Of a stretch of DNA of 64,000 nucleotides, positions 12,385-21,942 are shown in pieces. Source of the DNA: Phyto melanocephala (Eukaryota; Arthropoda; Insecta; Diptera; Rhinophoridae). The DNA lies in the NCBI GenBank assembly GCA_941918925.1, contig OW799234.1:110769128-110833127 (forward strand), written 5' to 3'. The translations under genes were made by a program, and so were the position numbers. How positions within the stretch are numbered: the first letter of the stretch is position 1; each line of letters opens with the position of its first letter. The notes beneath the pieces are model-generated. The model saw only the letters and a program-made list of their open reading frames with translations. It was not told the origin of the DNA and ran no database searches.

Positions 12385-12705
12385 GGGTTGGTGTGGGCAA
12401 AGAACTTTCAATGGGTAAAAGCAAGCAAAAGTGAATGGAGGGAACACTTGTGGACAGGCTCGTTTGGTCTTCAAGGAGCCACTTGGCAGGAGTTGTCAAT
12501 GGGGATTTTATTAGAGACGTCAGTCTTAAGGAGATGCTGGCGATAAGGCAGTAAGAAATCGTGTTGTAGCCTAGCGCAATTGCTGTGAAGGAAGGAATTC
12601 CAATTGGTATCCTAGAAATCACTGAGGAGCAAAGGTGGTCGAAGACGAAATAACAGTGGTCTAATTCGATATTCCTCTTAAACACACATATATATATATA
12701 CTTTA
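12385..12705 (+). pseudogene. Decayed 3' fragment of the LOA/R1-like LINE
   Basis: Matches the 3' part of the LINE at 43803-48105: GGTTGGTGTGGGC, CTTTCAATGGGT and GGAGCCACTTGGCAGG correspond to 47508-47620. The sequence then jumps to the last coding codons (GAGATGCTGGCGAT) and the 3' UTR, ending in a (TA)n tail. About 240 bp of coding sequence are missing inside. It is 5' truncated and has several stops. Confidence 0.8.
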
Positions 12706-13114
12706 GGCAAACCAATTCGAAACAATAAAGCTGTAGGGTACTTTAAAGTACTTGTTTTTGATTATATATTTCAAAGAAAAAATTTGCGATCAGATCCTTA
12801 CCTGAAATTATCAAGACTTGCCTGATGATATCCAATCTTATTCATTTCGTGATACATGATACATTTTTCCCCCTTTACTCCTCTTGGCAATATTGGTCTT
12901 CCACATTACATTTACATCTTACACGATTTTCGACTGTTGCTTTTCTCTCTTTTCATGTTTAATGTAGATGCCATCTATCATTGCCTAGAAACAACGTCTA
13001 CATATGATCAGAGGTCTTATTCTTTTCTTTAGTGTAGATTTATCTGGAAGGGAGTTGAAGCCTCTTAATTAAAAACTCGACTACCGCGATTAAAAGTTTT
13101 GTCAGGCTCTTTCC

Positions 13115-13985
13115 ATCCACTCCCGAAGTGGTACACATATTTATACATATAGAGAGGATACAGAAGGAAATCTTTTCTATAAACATATCTCTTTTCGATC
13201 CCCTTCAATCCTCAGTTGTTACAAGGACATCGAAGAGGTATCATTGGCCTTACCAAGTCTTGTGACGCTACAGGCGTTTGCTCTAAACTATCATGACCTC
13301 AAATTGTAGACTGATGATTATACACAATCCACATCACAGCATCCTTAGAAATTACCAGCATCTAACCCAGACAAATTTCCCCCATAGCACTCACATCCAA
13401 TGTTTGCTTGTCAGTGGCGCTAACTCTGCTGCCAACTTTTTCCGGATGCTCGCATACCACACCCGCTCCCGTCTCAGAAGTCGCAAGGCTCTTTCTGCAA
13501 ATATCATCCTACACAATTCAAAAGTTTTATTTGAAGTTACCATTCCCTGTGATCAGAATAATTATCCAGCTCAGGGTCCTCCGACTATGTCGCAATACCC
13601 TAACTGCATTCCTGCTAAGAGGCTCTTTGAACACCATACGTTCTTGTCTTCATGTGGTTGTCTCTATCTAACTTTGCCCACACATATGAGCGTGTAATAT
13701 AACCCCTTGGCCTCTTTCAGCGATACCATGTTGCATCCTTTTTCATCAGCACTGCCGGCATTGCTGCCGTTTTTCTTGTAACAGGTCCAAAGGTGACCAT
13801 CCCACCACAGACTCCATTGCCTGTGTTGGTGTGGTGCACATCGCATCACATATACCGACGCAACCAACAGGGAGTTGGTTGCGACTTCCGCTTGATTGTC
13901 ACTTGAGCGAACTTTGATCACCAAACCACAGGCGCGTATATAATTGACGGCCTCACCATAGTAGTGTAATTCCAATATGCAGCCT
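13115..13985 (-). pseudogene. Decayed antisense copy of the LOA/R1-like LINE 3' end
   Basis: Read on the minus strand it follows the LINE at 46.8-48.1 kb. Features include the GCGATGTGCACCACACCAAC segment, a decayed cysteine-rich C-terminal region, AGAGCAAACGCCTG in the 3' UTR and a TATATGTATAAATATG tail near 13140. Large internal deletions and frameshifts leave only broken frames. It lies head-to-opposite with the fragment at 12385-12705, so the two are separate insertions or an inversion. Confidence 0.75.
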
Positions 13986-15130
13986 TAGGTGAGATTCCCA
14001 ACTTACAATCGCATACTCATTTATACTAATACAGAATCATTTTTTTCCTTTTGTATCCTCGCCTCAACGTTAGTTAGTTTCATAATCAGTATAACCCTAG
14101 ATAATTAACCTCCCAGGAGACATTTTTCCCAGTTTAAAATATCGTTAAATATCCTATTTCTATACCTTTCCTTCTACGAGCCTGTCTCATGCAGTCTCAA
14201 CATATCGTCATATAATATTTAAACTAACAAGCTACACAAAATAACTCTTAGTTCGTGAAATTAAAGTCTTAATTTTATTAAAAAAGACATATATTTTTAA
14301 GTACTCTTACATACAGTTGCTTTATTATTTTAGCTAAGTTTTAGGTATGTCCTCCCCTCTACGTTAGAAGCAGCAAATAGTATTCGAATATTGTTTTTTA
14401 ATTATATAAATTTGTATTTAACTGCTCATTCAAATTAGAGATAACCAAAGGCTTTTCTAGGGATTACTGTTACAAGCGATAATATTTTAAGTATAATACT
14501 TAACAAGCTGAAAAACTGTAAAATTATTTAATTGAGATTTAACTATGATAATGTAAAATATGAGTGTGTAAATTTAACACTTCTATTAAATTATACAACC
14601 ATAAAAACCGGTGCGCGGCATTTTATTTTAAGAAAGTCCTGCACTTCTTACAATCTCATATTACTATCACGTTTGTCAGCAATAATATCTAATATATGCT
14701 AACAAATCCCATCTTCACGTTTTGTAAAAACGCTTTAAGCCCAACTAAAAGAAGATGAGTAAAGATGGTTCAAAACGAGCAAAAAACATAACCACTCAAA
14801 AAAAAATGCATTAAAACTCGAACCCAAACAAAAATTACACTGATTCTCAAATTACTATGCCAGTGAGAATGGTTATAAAAACTAAAGTAAGTTAAATAGA
14901 ATATAAGGAAAATGTTTAAGCCTCACTGCTTAATACAGTAATATAGGTAAAAATGTATATGTATACATACATGTATATTTGTGTATGCAGCATTGATATG
15001 ATCCACCCTACAAAGGCAAAAACTAAAAGAATAAGATGAGGACAAAGAAGTCAAAAACCCAAACCATAAAAACCCCTTCGCACATAAAGTACAAAACAAA
15101 AACAACAGCTGAGTTTTTATGGGTTTGAAT
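13986..15130. other. Noncoding stretch, nothing recognised
   Basis: AT-rich, with no credible frame and no paired ends found. The next boundary, at 15131, is the hAT-like element. Confidence 0.5.
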
Positions 15131-16801
15131 CAGGGATGCAAAAACAATTTGTATTACCTTTAAGAAAAAGTGTACTTTTTTCAGTCCGATTGTACCAAAT
15201 CTTTTTCTTGTACAGACATACTTATATATTTTTTTTGAAAACGCACAAACACCGAGAAAACAGACAACCAAATTAATTGCCAATTCATTTGACTTAATTC
15301 TTTTAATCGAACTATTCTGTTGTGGTTATAAAATTTCTGTCTTAAATATCATAATTTCGTAGTGCTCGATATGCATACATACATATTCAGGAACGAGATT
15401 CCTTAGATAAAACCTATACATTCTACTATTACAACTAAATTATACGATTGGCAACAATTCTCATTCACAATCGATACGGTTTTAATAACAAAAGGCACAC
15501 AAAGGCCTACTAGTTGTTAATATCTGAATTAACAAGTAACAGTGCTATATTCGGCCGTGCCGAATCTTATATACCCTTCACAACGTGTAGTCATGCAATA
15601 ACAATTGTTTGTATCACCATTCATCTCATATCAAATACGTACATATGTATGTATATACTGGTTAGAATAAATGTGTCATCGAATCCCAGCTGAGCCAAAA
15701 AATTTTATTTTATTTTATTTAACATATTATTTATATTTTATTTAATATATTATTTATATTTTTTTTTTAAATTTTTTTTTAAATTTTTTTTAAATTATTT
15801 TAATTTTTTTTTTGTAATTTTTTCTTTTTTTGTGTGGTTTTTACATATATTTATGTATGTATGTTGTTGTTGTAATTGTGTAAAAAAACGAGGTGGTCAT
15901 GGTTTTTCGCTCATATCTCAGAAAGTTATTGGGCGATTGTGCTGAATTTCAATAGCGATTCATTCCTGAATATTTCCAAGAGATTGATACCATATAGAGA
16001 TCTGAGGAACATATAGTTGCTTCTAAAAGTTGATTTCAACCAACACACGGACAGACGGGCAGACGGTCAGAGCTTAATCGCTTAATTCATAAGCTTTCAG
16101 AAAATATATACTTTATGGGGTCGGAAATGAAAATTGTAGAAATTACAAACGGAATGACAAAGCTATATGTACCCTTGTGCATCACAGGTGAAGGGTATAA
16201 AAAGATCTATAAAGGTAAAATTCTACAAGTCTTATAGTTGTAATTGTATTGTTATTGTAATAAAAGCATAATAAACGCAAAACAACCTCCTGAAGCGATC
16301 ACTTGAATTGTAAAAATGTTTTATTAGTCATTTGTAAATTGTAGCAGCACAAACAACACAACTGTGGCGAATAATTTGTTTCAATTAGACTGATAGGAGA
16401 GATTTTAAAAGGCCATGACTGACTATCCTACAAAGTCGCGCGATTATGTCAAATAAAAATCTGATAGAGTTCTGTCCTACAAAACAAAATTGTGTGATTT
16501 ATTGCCACACTGACATACAAAAAAGATGCAGAAACAATTTTTTTGTACAGCTGGTTTACAAAAAGCAACTCTGATCGCACAGAAACTACTATTTTATGAA
16601 AATTTCCAAAAGATTATCAAATCGGACACACTTGTCAAAAAATCTGTCGCACATATGGATTTTTTGTCCACACTATCACACTTTCTGAACACACATACAA
16701 TTTTTGACATTAAGTATTTAGTCATTGGAGTGCTAATGTACTTTTGACTCTCAGATAAAAGTGATAAATAAAGTACAATTTTGCCAACTTTTTCATCCCT
16801 G
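15131..16801. mobile_element. hAT-like nonautonomous element
   Basis: Left end CAGGGATGCAAAAAC and right end CTTTTTCATCCCTG are inverted over about 13 bp with one mismatch. They are flanked by GTTTGAAT (15123-15130) and ATTTGAAT (16802-16809), an 8-bp target duplication with one difference. Short CAGGG-type ends plus an 8-bp duplication fit the hAT superfamily. No transposase is visible. It contains a family A repeat at 15531-16200 and so is the older of the two. It ends about 690 bp upstream of the Inx2 start codon. Confidence 0.65.
15531..16200 (+). repeat. Family A dispersed repeat, full-looking copy
   Basis: Runs from AACAAGTAACAGTGCTATA, through the hairpin ATTCGGC-CGT-GCCGAAT, an internal GAATCCCAGCTGAGCC motif, a T-rich tract (15700-15830) and the block TTTATGGGGTCGGAAATG, to GGTGAAGGGTATAA. 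No coding sequence. This copy gives the best reference for the other family A copies. The hairpin head plus variable tract plus conserved tail recall Helentron-associated INE/DINE-type repeats; that link is inference. Confidence 0.8.
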
Positions 16802-17493
16802 ATTTGAATACTGTTGGGAAAGCATAATAAATTTTTTGTATGAATATAATGCAAAATATGCTGCATACAAAGTAAGCGTATATAGCAGCATACCTGTTGT
16901 TTGGTGGTGATAAATCGTGCTACAACCACCACCACTACAGCCTGACAATTATGCTCTTTATTCTCTTTTGTTGAATGAACTCACTAACATTGTGACATAT
17001 TTCGTAGGTATGGGTGAGACTTTTTCACGAGCCCGCTGAAAAAATCACTCATATCTTCTGATAAGTAAAAAATACAGAGTAACAACTGTTAGAGATCTAA
17101 ACAAAACAGTTTAATTCTTCTATTCGAACAGGACACATAAGTGACGGTGTCACAGCGTATTTACAAAAAAGTGAAATTATCTTTTTTTGTTTTGGTAAAA
17201 TTATCTCGTTTTAGAGAATAATTAATTAAACTAACTCGAATTTAAGTAATACAAAAAGAAAGAAACAAAAAATAAAACATTAGAAATTTGAACGCGTGTG
17301 TTTCCATTTATGCAAAAGAAATTTGAATAACAACTTAAGTTATTATGAAGTTTAAGTGATAAAAGAGCAAAACGCGTTAAAGAAGAAACCTTAAACAAAT
17401 AACGACTTTTTTCTGTAAAAAAAAAAAAGAAATATAACTTTAATTTAGCAGTGTTTTGTTTTGTGATCTTTTCGGTTCTAAGACTCGGACGAA
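16802..17493 (+). promoter_or_regulatory. Inx2 upstream region, 5' UTR and probable promoter
   Basis: The stretch from about 17030 to the start codon is not repetitive and has the A-rich, low-structure look of a dipteran 5' UTR. A pyrimidine-rich run followed by TTCTAAG just before ACTCGGACGAA-ATG could be a splice acceptor of a 5'-UTR intron. I see no certain TATA box or initiator. The transcription start is not defined by sequence alone. Confidence 0.4.
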
Positions 17494-18591
17494 ATGTTTG
17501 ATGTTTTTGGCTCCGTTAAGGGGCTACTGAAAATCGATTCAGTTTGTATTGATAACAATGTTTTTCGCATGCATTACAAAGCGACGGTTATAATATTGAT
17601 AGCCTTCTCGCTATTGGTCACCTCCAGACAGTACATTGGTGATCCTATCGATTGTATAGTAGACGAAATCCCTCTGGGTGTTATGGACACCTACTGTTGG
17701 ATTTATTCTACTTTTACGGTGCCAGAACGTTTGACGGGTATTACTGGTCGCGATGTTGTGCAACCGGGAGTAGGATCTCATGTTGAAGGCGAAGATGAAG
17801 TGAAATATCACAAATACTATCAGTGGGTGTGTTTCGTGCTTTTCTTCCAGGCCATATTGTTCTATGTGCCACGTTATTTATGGAAGTCATGGGAAGGTGG
17901 TCGTTTGAAAATGTTAGTTATGGATCTCAACAGTCCTATTGTGAGTGATGAGTGCAAAAATGATCGCAAAAAGATTTTGGTGCAATACTTTTCGGACAAT
18001 ATCAATCGTCACAACTTCTACGCCTTTCGTTTCTTCCTGTGCGAAGCTCTGAATTTCATCAATGTCATTGGCCAGATCTACTTTGTGGACTTTTTTTTGG
18101 ATGGTGAATTTTCCACCTATGGCAGCGATGTCTTGAAATTCACTGAAATGGAGCCTGATGAACGTATAGATCCCATGGCTCGTGTTTTTCCCAAAGTCAC
18201 CAAATGTACATTCCACAAATATGGTCCTTCTGGTTCAGTTCAAAAGTTCGATGGCCTTTGCGTGCTGCCCTTAAATATTGTCAACGAAAAAATTTATGTA
18301 TTCCTATGGTTCTGGTTCATCATCTTATCTATATTGTCTGGAATTTCGTTGGTCTATCGTATTGCTGTTGTCATGGGTCCCAAATTGAGACATTTGCTGT
18401 TGCGCGCCCGTTCCCGCTTGGCCGATGTCGATGAAGTGGAAGCGGTGGCTAAGCAGTGTAATATTGGCGACTGGTTCTTATTGTATCAATTAGGCAAAAA
18501 TATTGATCCCTTAATTTATAAAGAAGTGATAAATGATCTCTCCCGTGAACTAGTTGGTAATACAAGTCATAAACAACGCATGGATCCCTAA
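17494..18591 (+). CDS. Inx2: Innexin 2, gap-junction channel subunit
   Basis: This 365-residue protein is an innexin, the four-pass membrane protein that forms invertebrate gap junctions and hemichannels in the plasma membrane. It matches Drosophila Inx2 (about 367 aa) nearly residue for residue from the first codon, MFDVFGSVKGLLKID, which supports the chosen start. Visible features are a cytoplasmic N-terminus, membrane segments near residues 29-46, 112-131, 180-203 and 269-291, the innexin signature YYQWV at 108-112, and extracellular-loop cysteines at 54, 68, 238 and 256. The C-terminal tail is the most diverged part (end HKQRMDP). The coding sequence is uninterrupted and GC-richer than the flanks. 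No adjacent innexin gene is in this window; in Drosophila, ogre is a close neighbour. In flies, Inx2 pairs with itself or other innexins in epithelia, glia and germline support cells. Confidence 0.98.
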   Translation: MFDVFGSVKGLLKIDSVCIDNNVFRMHYKATVIILIAFSLLVTSRQYIGDPIDCIVDEIPLGVMDTYCWIYSTFTVPERLTGITGRDVVQPGVGSHVEGEDEVKYHKYYQWVCFVLFFQAILFYVPRYLWKSWEGGRLKMLVMDLNSPIVSDECKNDRKKILVQYFSDNINRHNFYAFRFFLCEALNFINVIGQIYFVDFFLDGEFSTYGSDVLKFTEMEPDERIDPMARVFPKVTKCTFHKYGPSGSVQKFDGLCVLPLNIVNEKIYVFLWFWFIILSILSGISLVYRIAVVMGPKLRHLLLRARSRLADVDEVEAVAKQCNIGDWFLLYQLGKNIDPLIYKEVINDLSRELVGNTSHKQRMDP

Positions 18592-18597
18592 GAAAAC

Positions 18598-18603
18598 AAT
18601 AAA
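18598..18603 (+). terminator. Inx2 poly(A) signal candidate
   Basis: AATAAA begins seven bases after the stop codon. Further AATAAA-like signals lie downstream (for example near 18863 and 18977), so a longer 3' UTR is also possible. Confidence 0.5.
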
Positions 18604-19960
18604 GTATGAATTTTTCTATTTTTTTTTTATTATTTATTTTACTAATTGAAAGACAAAAGAAAAAACTACTTTTTTAAAAGAAAAGAAAAATATAAGTAAT
18701 ACAAAGCATATAATAGGGGCAACTTTTGAAAAAAAAAAATTTATTAGGAAACGTTCATACATTATTTATAAAGCAAGAAAAAAAATGCGGGATTAAAAAA
18801 ATCACAAAACTGCTGTGAGGTTTTTCGTTAGAAGTATTAATCATAAGAAAATATATACAAAAAATAAAAAGGTTTTTATGTTTTATTAAAAAACCAAATG
18901 TTTGAAATTTTTCTAGACAAAAATAATAAATTTTTTATACATAATTTTAGATAAAAAGAAATATACCTTAAGTAAAATAAAATACCTTAAATACAAACTA
19001 AATTGGAAAAAAATAAATAAAAATTGTAAAAATGTTAACAAACAAAATTAAAAAAGCAGTTTCTAAATTTTATTTTATTTTTAATTTTTTTAAAATTCTA
19101 CAATATAAAAAAATGAGCTACTACATATGGAGAACTAGAGAGCGAGTAATAAAGTCGTAGAAGAGAAGTTTCTCGCATAAGAAAGTAAGAGAGAGAGAGA
19201 AAGAATTTTTAAAGTAAAATAAACTCACTCAATTTGAATTAACTACCGTGTATATGTGGAAAAGAGTTAGTTAAAGAGCATAAAATTGATTTAAGAGAGT
19301 TTGTGTAATTATTTATTTATTTACCTTTTTTACGAACTGAAAAATCCAATATGGCTGCCCATGCGCTTTATAGCATTTACATGATCAAATAAAAATTTGA
19401 AACCCACGAAAGACAAAAACTAGTTACAATACCTTTACGTAAAGGTTTTCCTTCTTCGTCGTTATCACTAGCTATAGGTAAAACAACTACATATTATTGA
19501 AATATATAAGTATAAGTATGTAGGTACATACACATACATTTAGAACTGCTTGGTTTATGCTGAATAACTTGTCTCCAAGTGAAATATCAATTCTTTAAAT
19601 CTTCTTGACGTTCCTCTTCTGTGTCGTCTTCTTCCTTACTTTTTATGGTATTTGTTTCATGTCAATTAAACGAAGAACTGGTTTAACCAGCTCTTTTATG
19701 TATTTTTTTTTTTGTTTCTCATGCTGTATAGATTTCTGATTTAGAAAACAAGTTCATGGCTTTTTAAATTTTATTAATGATTCCAAAATGTGGTAGAAAT
19801 AATCACTGCTTCTTTTTTTTTTGTGTTCATCCAAAATTAAACTAGTTAACGTAACACTAGTTGGTTGGGTATTAAGCGAGAGCTACCTGTGTTACCAGTA
19901 GAGTTAAGAACATAAATAAGACAGGTTTGTTTTACGAGTCAGAGAAAAAGATCAATATGA
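18604..19960. other. Inx2 3' flank
   Basis: AT-rich, probably 3' UTR in its first part. A GA microsatellite lies at about 19187-19202. On the minus strand, 19655-19585 reads as a short acidic tail ending in a stop, and 19483-19435 as another acidic segment. They are not in a joinable order with clear splice sites, so I do not call a gene. Confidence 0.4.
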
Positions 19961-20104
19961 TTTGTATGTGCTGTCTTTACAATCCAAGCGATCGCTTTGA
20001 GTGGAAGTTTTGTACGTTTTTTGGATTTCGATACAATAACAAAACACATGTACAAATTTTACTCAAAGCGATCGATCGAATTCTAAAAACAGCACATTTG
20101 TGGT
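19961..20104. repeat. Imperfect hairpin repeat with GCGATCGC
   Basis: The left arm reads GTATGTGCTGTCTTTAC followed by AAGCGATCGCTTTGAGT. The right arm is its imperfect inverse (ACTCAAAGCGATCGATCG, then AAAAACAGCACAT). Arms are about 55 bp around a loop of about 30 bp. The size and shape fit a small hairpin MITE. No target duplication could be fixed. Confidence 0.65.
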
Positions 20105-20433
20105 TGTGAAATATGCAAATAAATGGTGAAATAATATATTTTCATATAGGAAACTTTAAAACTGATATATTTTTATTATTAAAGAAAGGTTATACAATTG
20201 AAATACGTTTACTTATGTATTTGGATCTCAAAATTTTTTTAAAAATATGCTTTAAAAAGCTACAAATTTAGTATGTATTATATATAATAAGCTCTTTTTG
20301 TGACAACATCGAAAATGTTGCAGAGTATTTAAATAAATTTTGTAATATATTATTAAAATATATACAAACTAATGTTTTTCTTGGTCTCATTTGGAAAATT
20401 TTAATTTTTTTTTTGTTACTTCATTCATAAACC

Positions 20434-20500
20434 ATTTTGAAATTTATTAAAAGTTTATGGAACAAATATGTTTTTATATACTTTTAATAAATTTCAAAAT
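20434..20500. repeat. Perfect 20-bp inverted repeat
   Basis: ATTTTGAAATTTATTAAAAG at 20434-20453 is exactly inverted at 20481-20500 with a 27-bp spacer. It may be a tiny foldback element or a chance AT palindrome; the length favours the former. Confidence 0.55.
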
Positions 20501-21134
20501 TGTTTATTAACGACTTTATTGTTCATTTTAATAAGAAGGTATTTAGGAATTTTGAGTTTAACTTTCACTTAACTAAATTCTTTAAAATTGAGAAGGATTC
20601 GAAAATGTTTCTTTTTAAATTCACTTTTAGTTTAAGAAAAATGTAATAGTTTATAATATAGTTAAGTTTATTGAAAGTAAATTAAATTTTGCGATAATAA
20701 ATTTTTCTTTCTACTAATTTTCAAACAGCAACTGCCAAGAAGATTTTTAAAAGTTTAACAACTCTTAAGAGTAGAATCAAAAGTTTTAAAAAAAATTAAC
20801 TATAATAAAATATTTTAAAAACATAACTGTAGACTCTTGCTAAAACATCTTAAGTGGAAATAATAAAATTTTTTAATCATAAAAAAATATTCAAGACCTT
20901 TTTCTTTTACGTAAAACAATCAACTAATTAAATATTTTTAGATAAAATTTTTTTTAATGTTCTTCGTTATTGTTTCTTCTCTGAAATATTTAAAAAATTT
21001 ACATAAGATGTTTTGCAAAACCCAACAGATATGTTTTTTTTTATAAATTAAAAAGAAAAATTTTAGGCAAATCATGAAATTTTTAAACATTGTTTTGTGT
21101 CGGATTCTTCATTAAAAGCGATTCATTATGTATG
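20501..21134. other. AT-rich noncoding stretch
   Basis: I see no genes, paired ends or known repeats here. Confidence 0.5.
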
Positions 21135-21942
21135 TATATATAGGTTTGTCATTCCGTGTGAAATTTCTACAATGTTCATTTCCGACCCCATAAAGTATAT
21201 ATTTTCTGAAAGCTTATGAATAGGGGAGTCGATTAAGCTCTGTCAGTCTGTCCGTCTAATGTTGTCCGCGTGTATGTTGAAATCAACTTTTTGAAGCCCC
21301 CGACATCGCTTGGACCCGGGTGAGGTATTAAAATATCAGAAATACTCGGGAGTATATCGGTATTGAAAATCAGAAACATCGGTACATATTTAAACAACTG
21401 AGATATGAGCAAAAACCCATGACCACCTCGATTTTTTTTTTCACAAAAACAACATTACAACAACAACATACATACAGACAAACGTGTATACTGGTTAGAG
21501 AAAACGTGGCATCGAATCCCAGCTGAGCCAAAAAAAAATTTTTTATTTTTTTTATATATTTTTTTTTAAATTTTTTTTTATTTAATATATTATTTATATT
21601 TTTATTATTGTTTTTTAATTTTTTTTTTGTTTTATATTTATTATATATATTTTAATAATTTTTTTTTTTAATTTTATTTTTAAGTTTTTTTTTTAATTTT
21701 TTTTTAATTTTTTTTTTAATTTTTTTTTTATTTTTTTTATATTTTTTTTTATTTTTTCTTTTAACATACATACGTAAAGTTATAATTTTAAGATGGGTTG
21801 TTTTTATATATGTATGTTTTTTATATGTATGTACGTATTTCATATGGGATGAATGGTGATACAAACTACTGTTATTGCATGACTACACGTTGTGAAGGGT
21901 TTATAAGATTCGGCACGGCCGAATATAGCGCTCTTACTTGTT
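21135..21942 (-). repeat. Family A dispersed repeat, minus copy
   Basis: On the minus strand the head with hairpin ATTCGGC-CGT-GCCGAAT lies at 21942-21905. It is followed by the TTCACAACGTGTAGTCATGC block, a long A/T tract (minus-strand A tracts at about 21530-21770), the GCTCAGCTGGGATTC motif and the conserved GGGGTCGGAAATGAACAT tail. It is very similar to 58514-59305. The Lys-rich open frame at 21652-21864 is only the A tract. Confidence 0.85.

Noticed and set aside
12350..13975. Several 80-130 codon frames on both strands
   Set aside because: They are accidental openings in the decayed LINE fragments and do not follow the real, frameshifted LINE frame.
16526..16935. Short frames in the right part of the hAT-like element
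   Set aside because: No transposase motif (BED finger, LDPRFK block, dimerisation end) is visible; overlapping frames on both strands suggest chance.
17611..18434. Frames opposite or overlapping Inx2
   Set aside because: They are shadows of the Inx2 coding sequence; the innexin frame explains the region fully.
21652..21864. Lys-rich minus-strand frame
   Set aside because: It is the translated A tract of the family A repeat; low complexity and not a protein.
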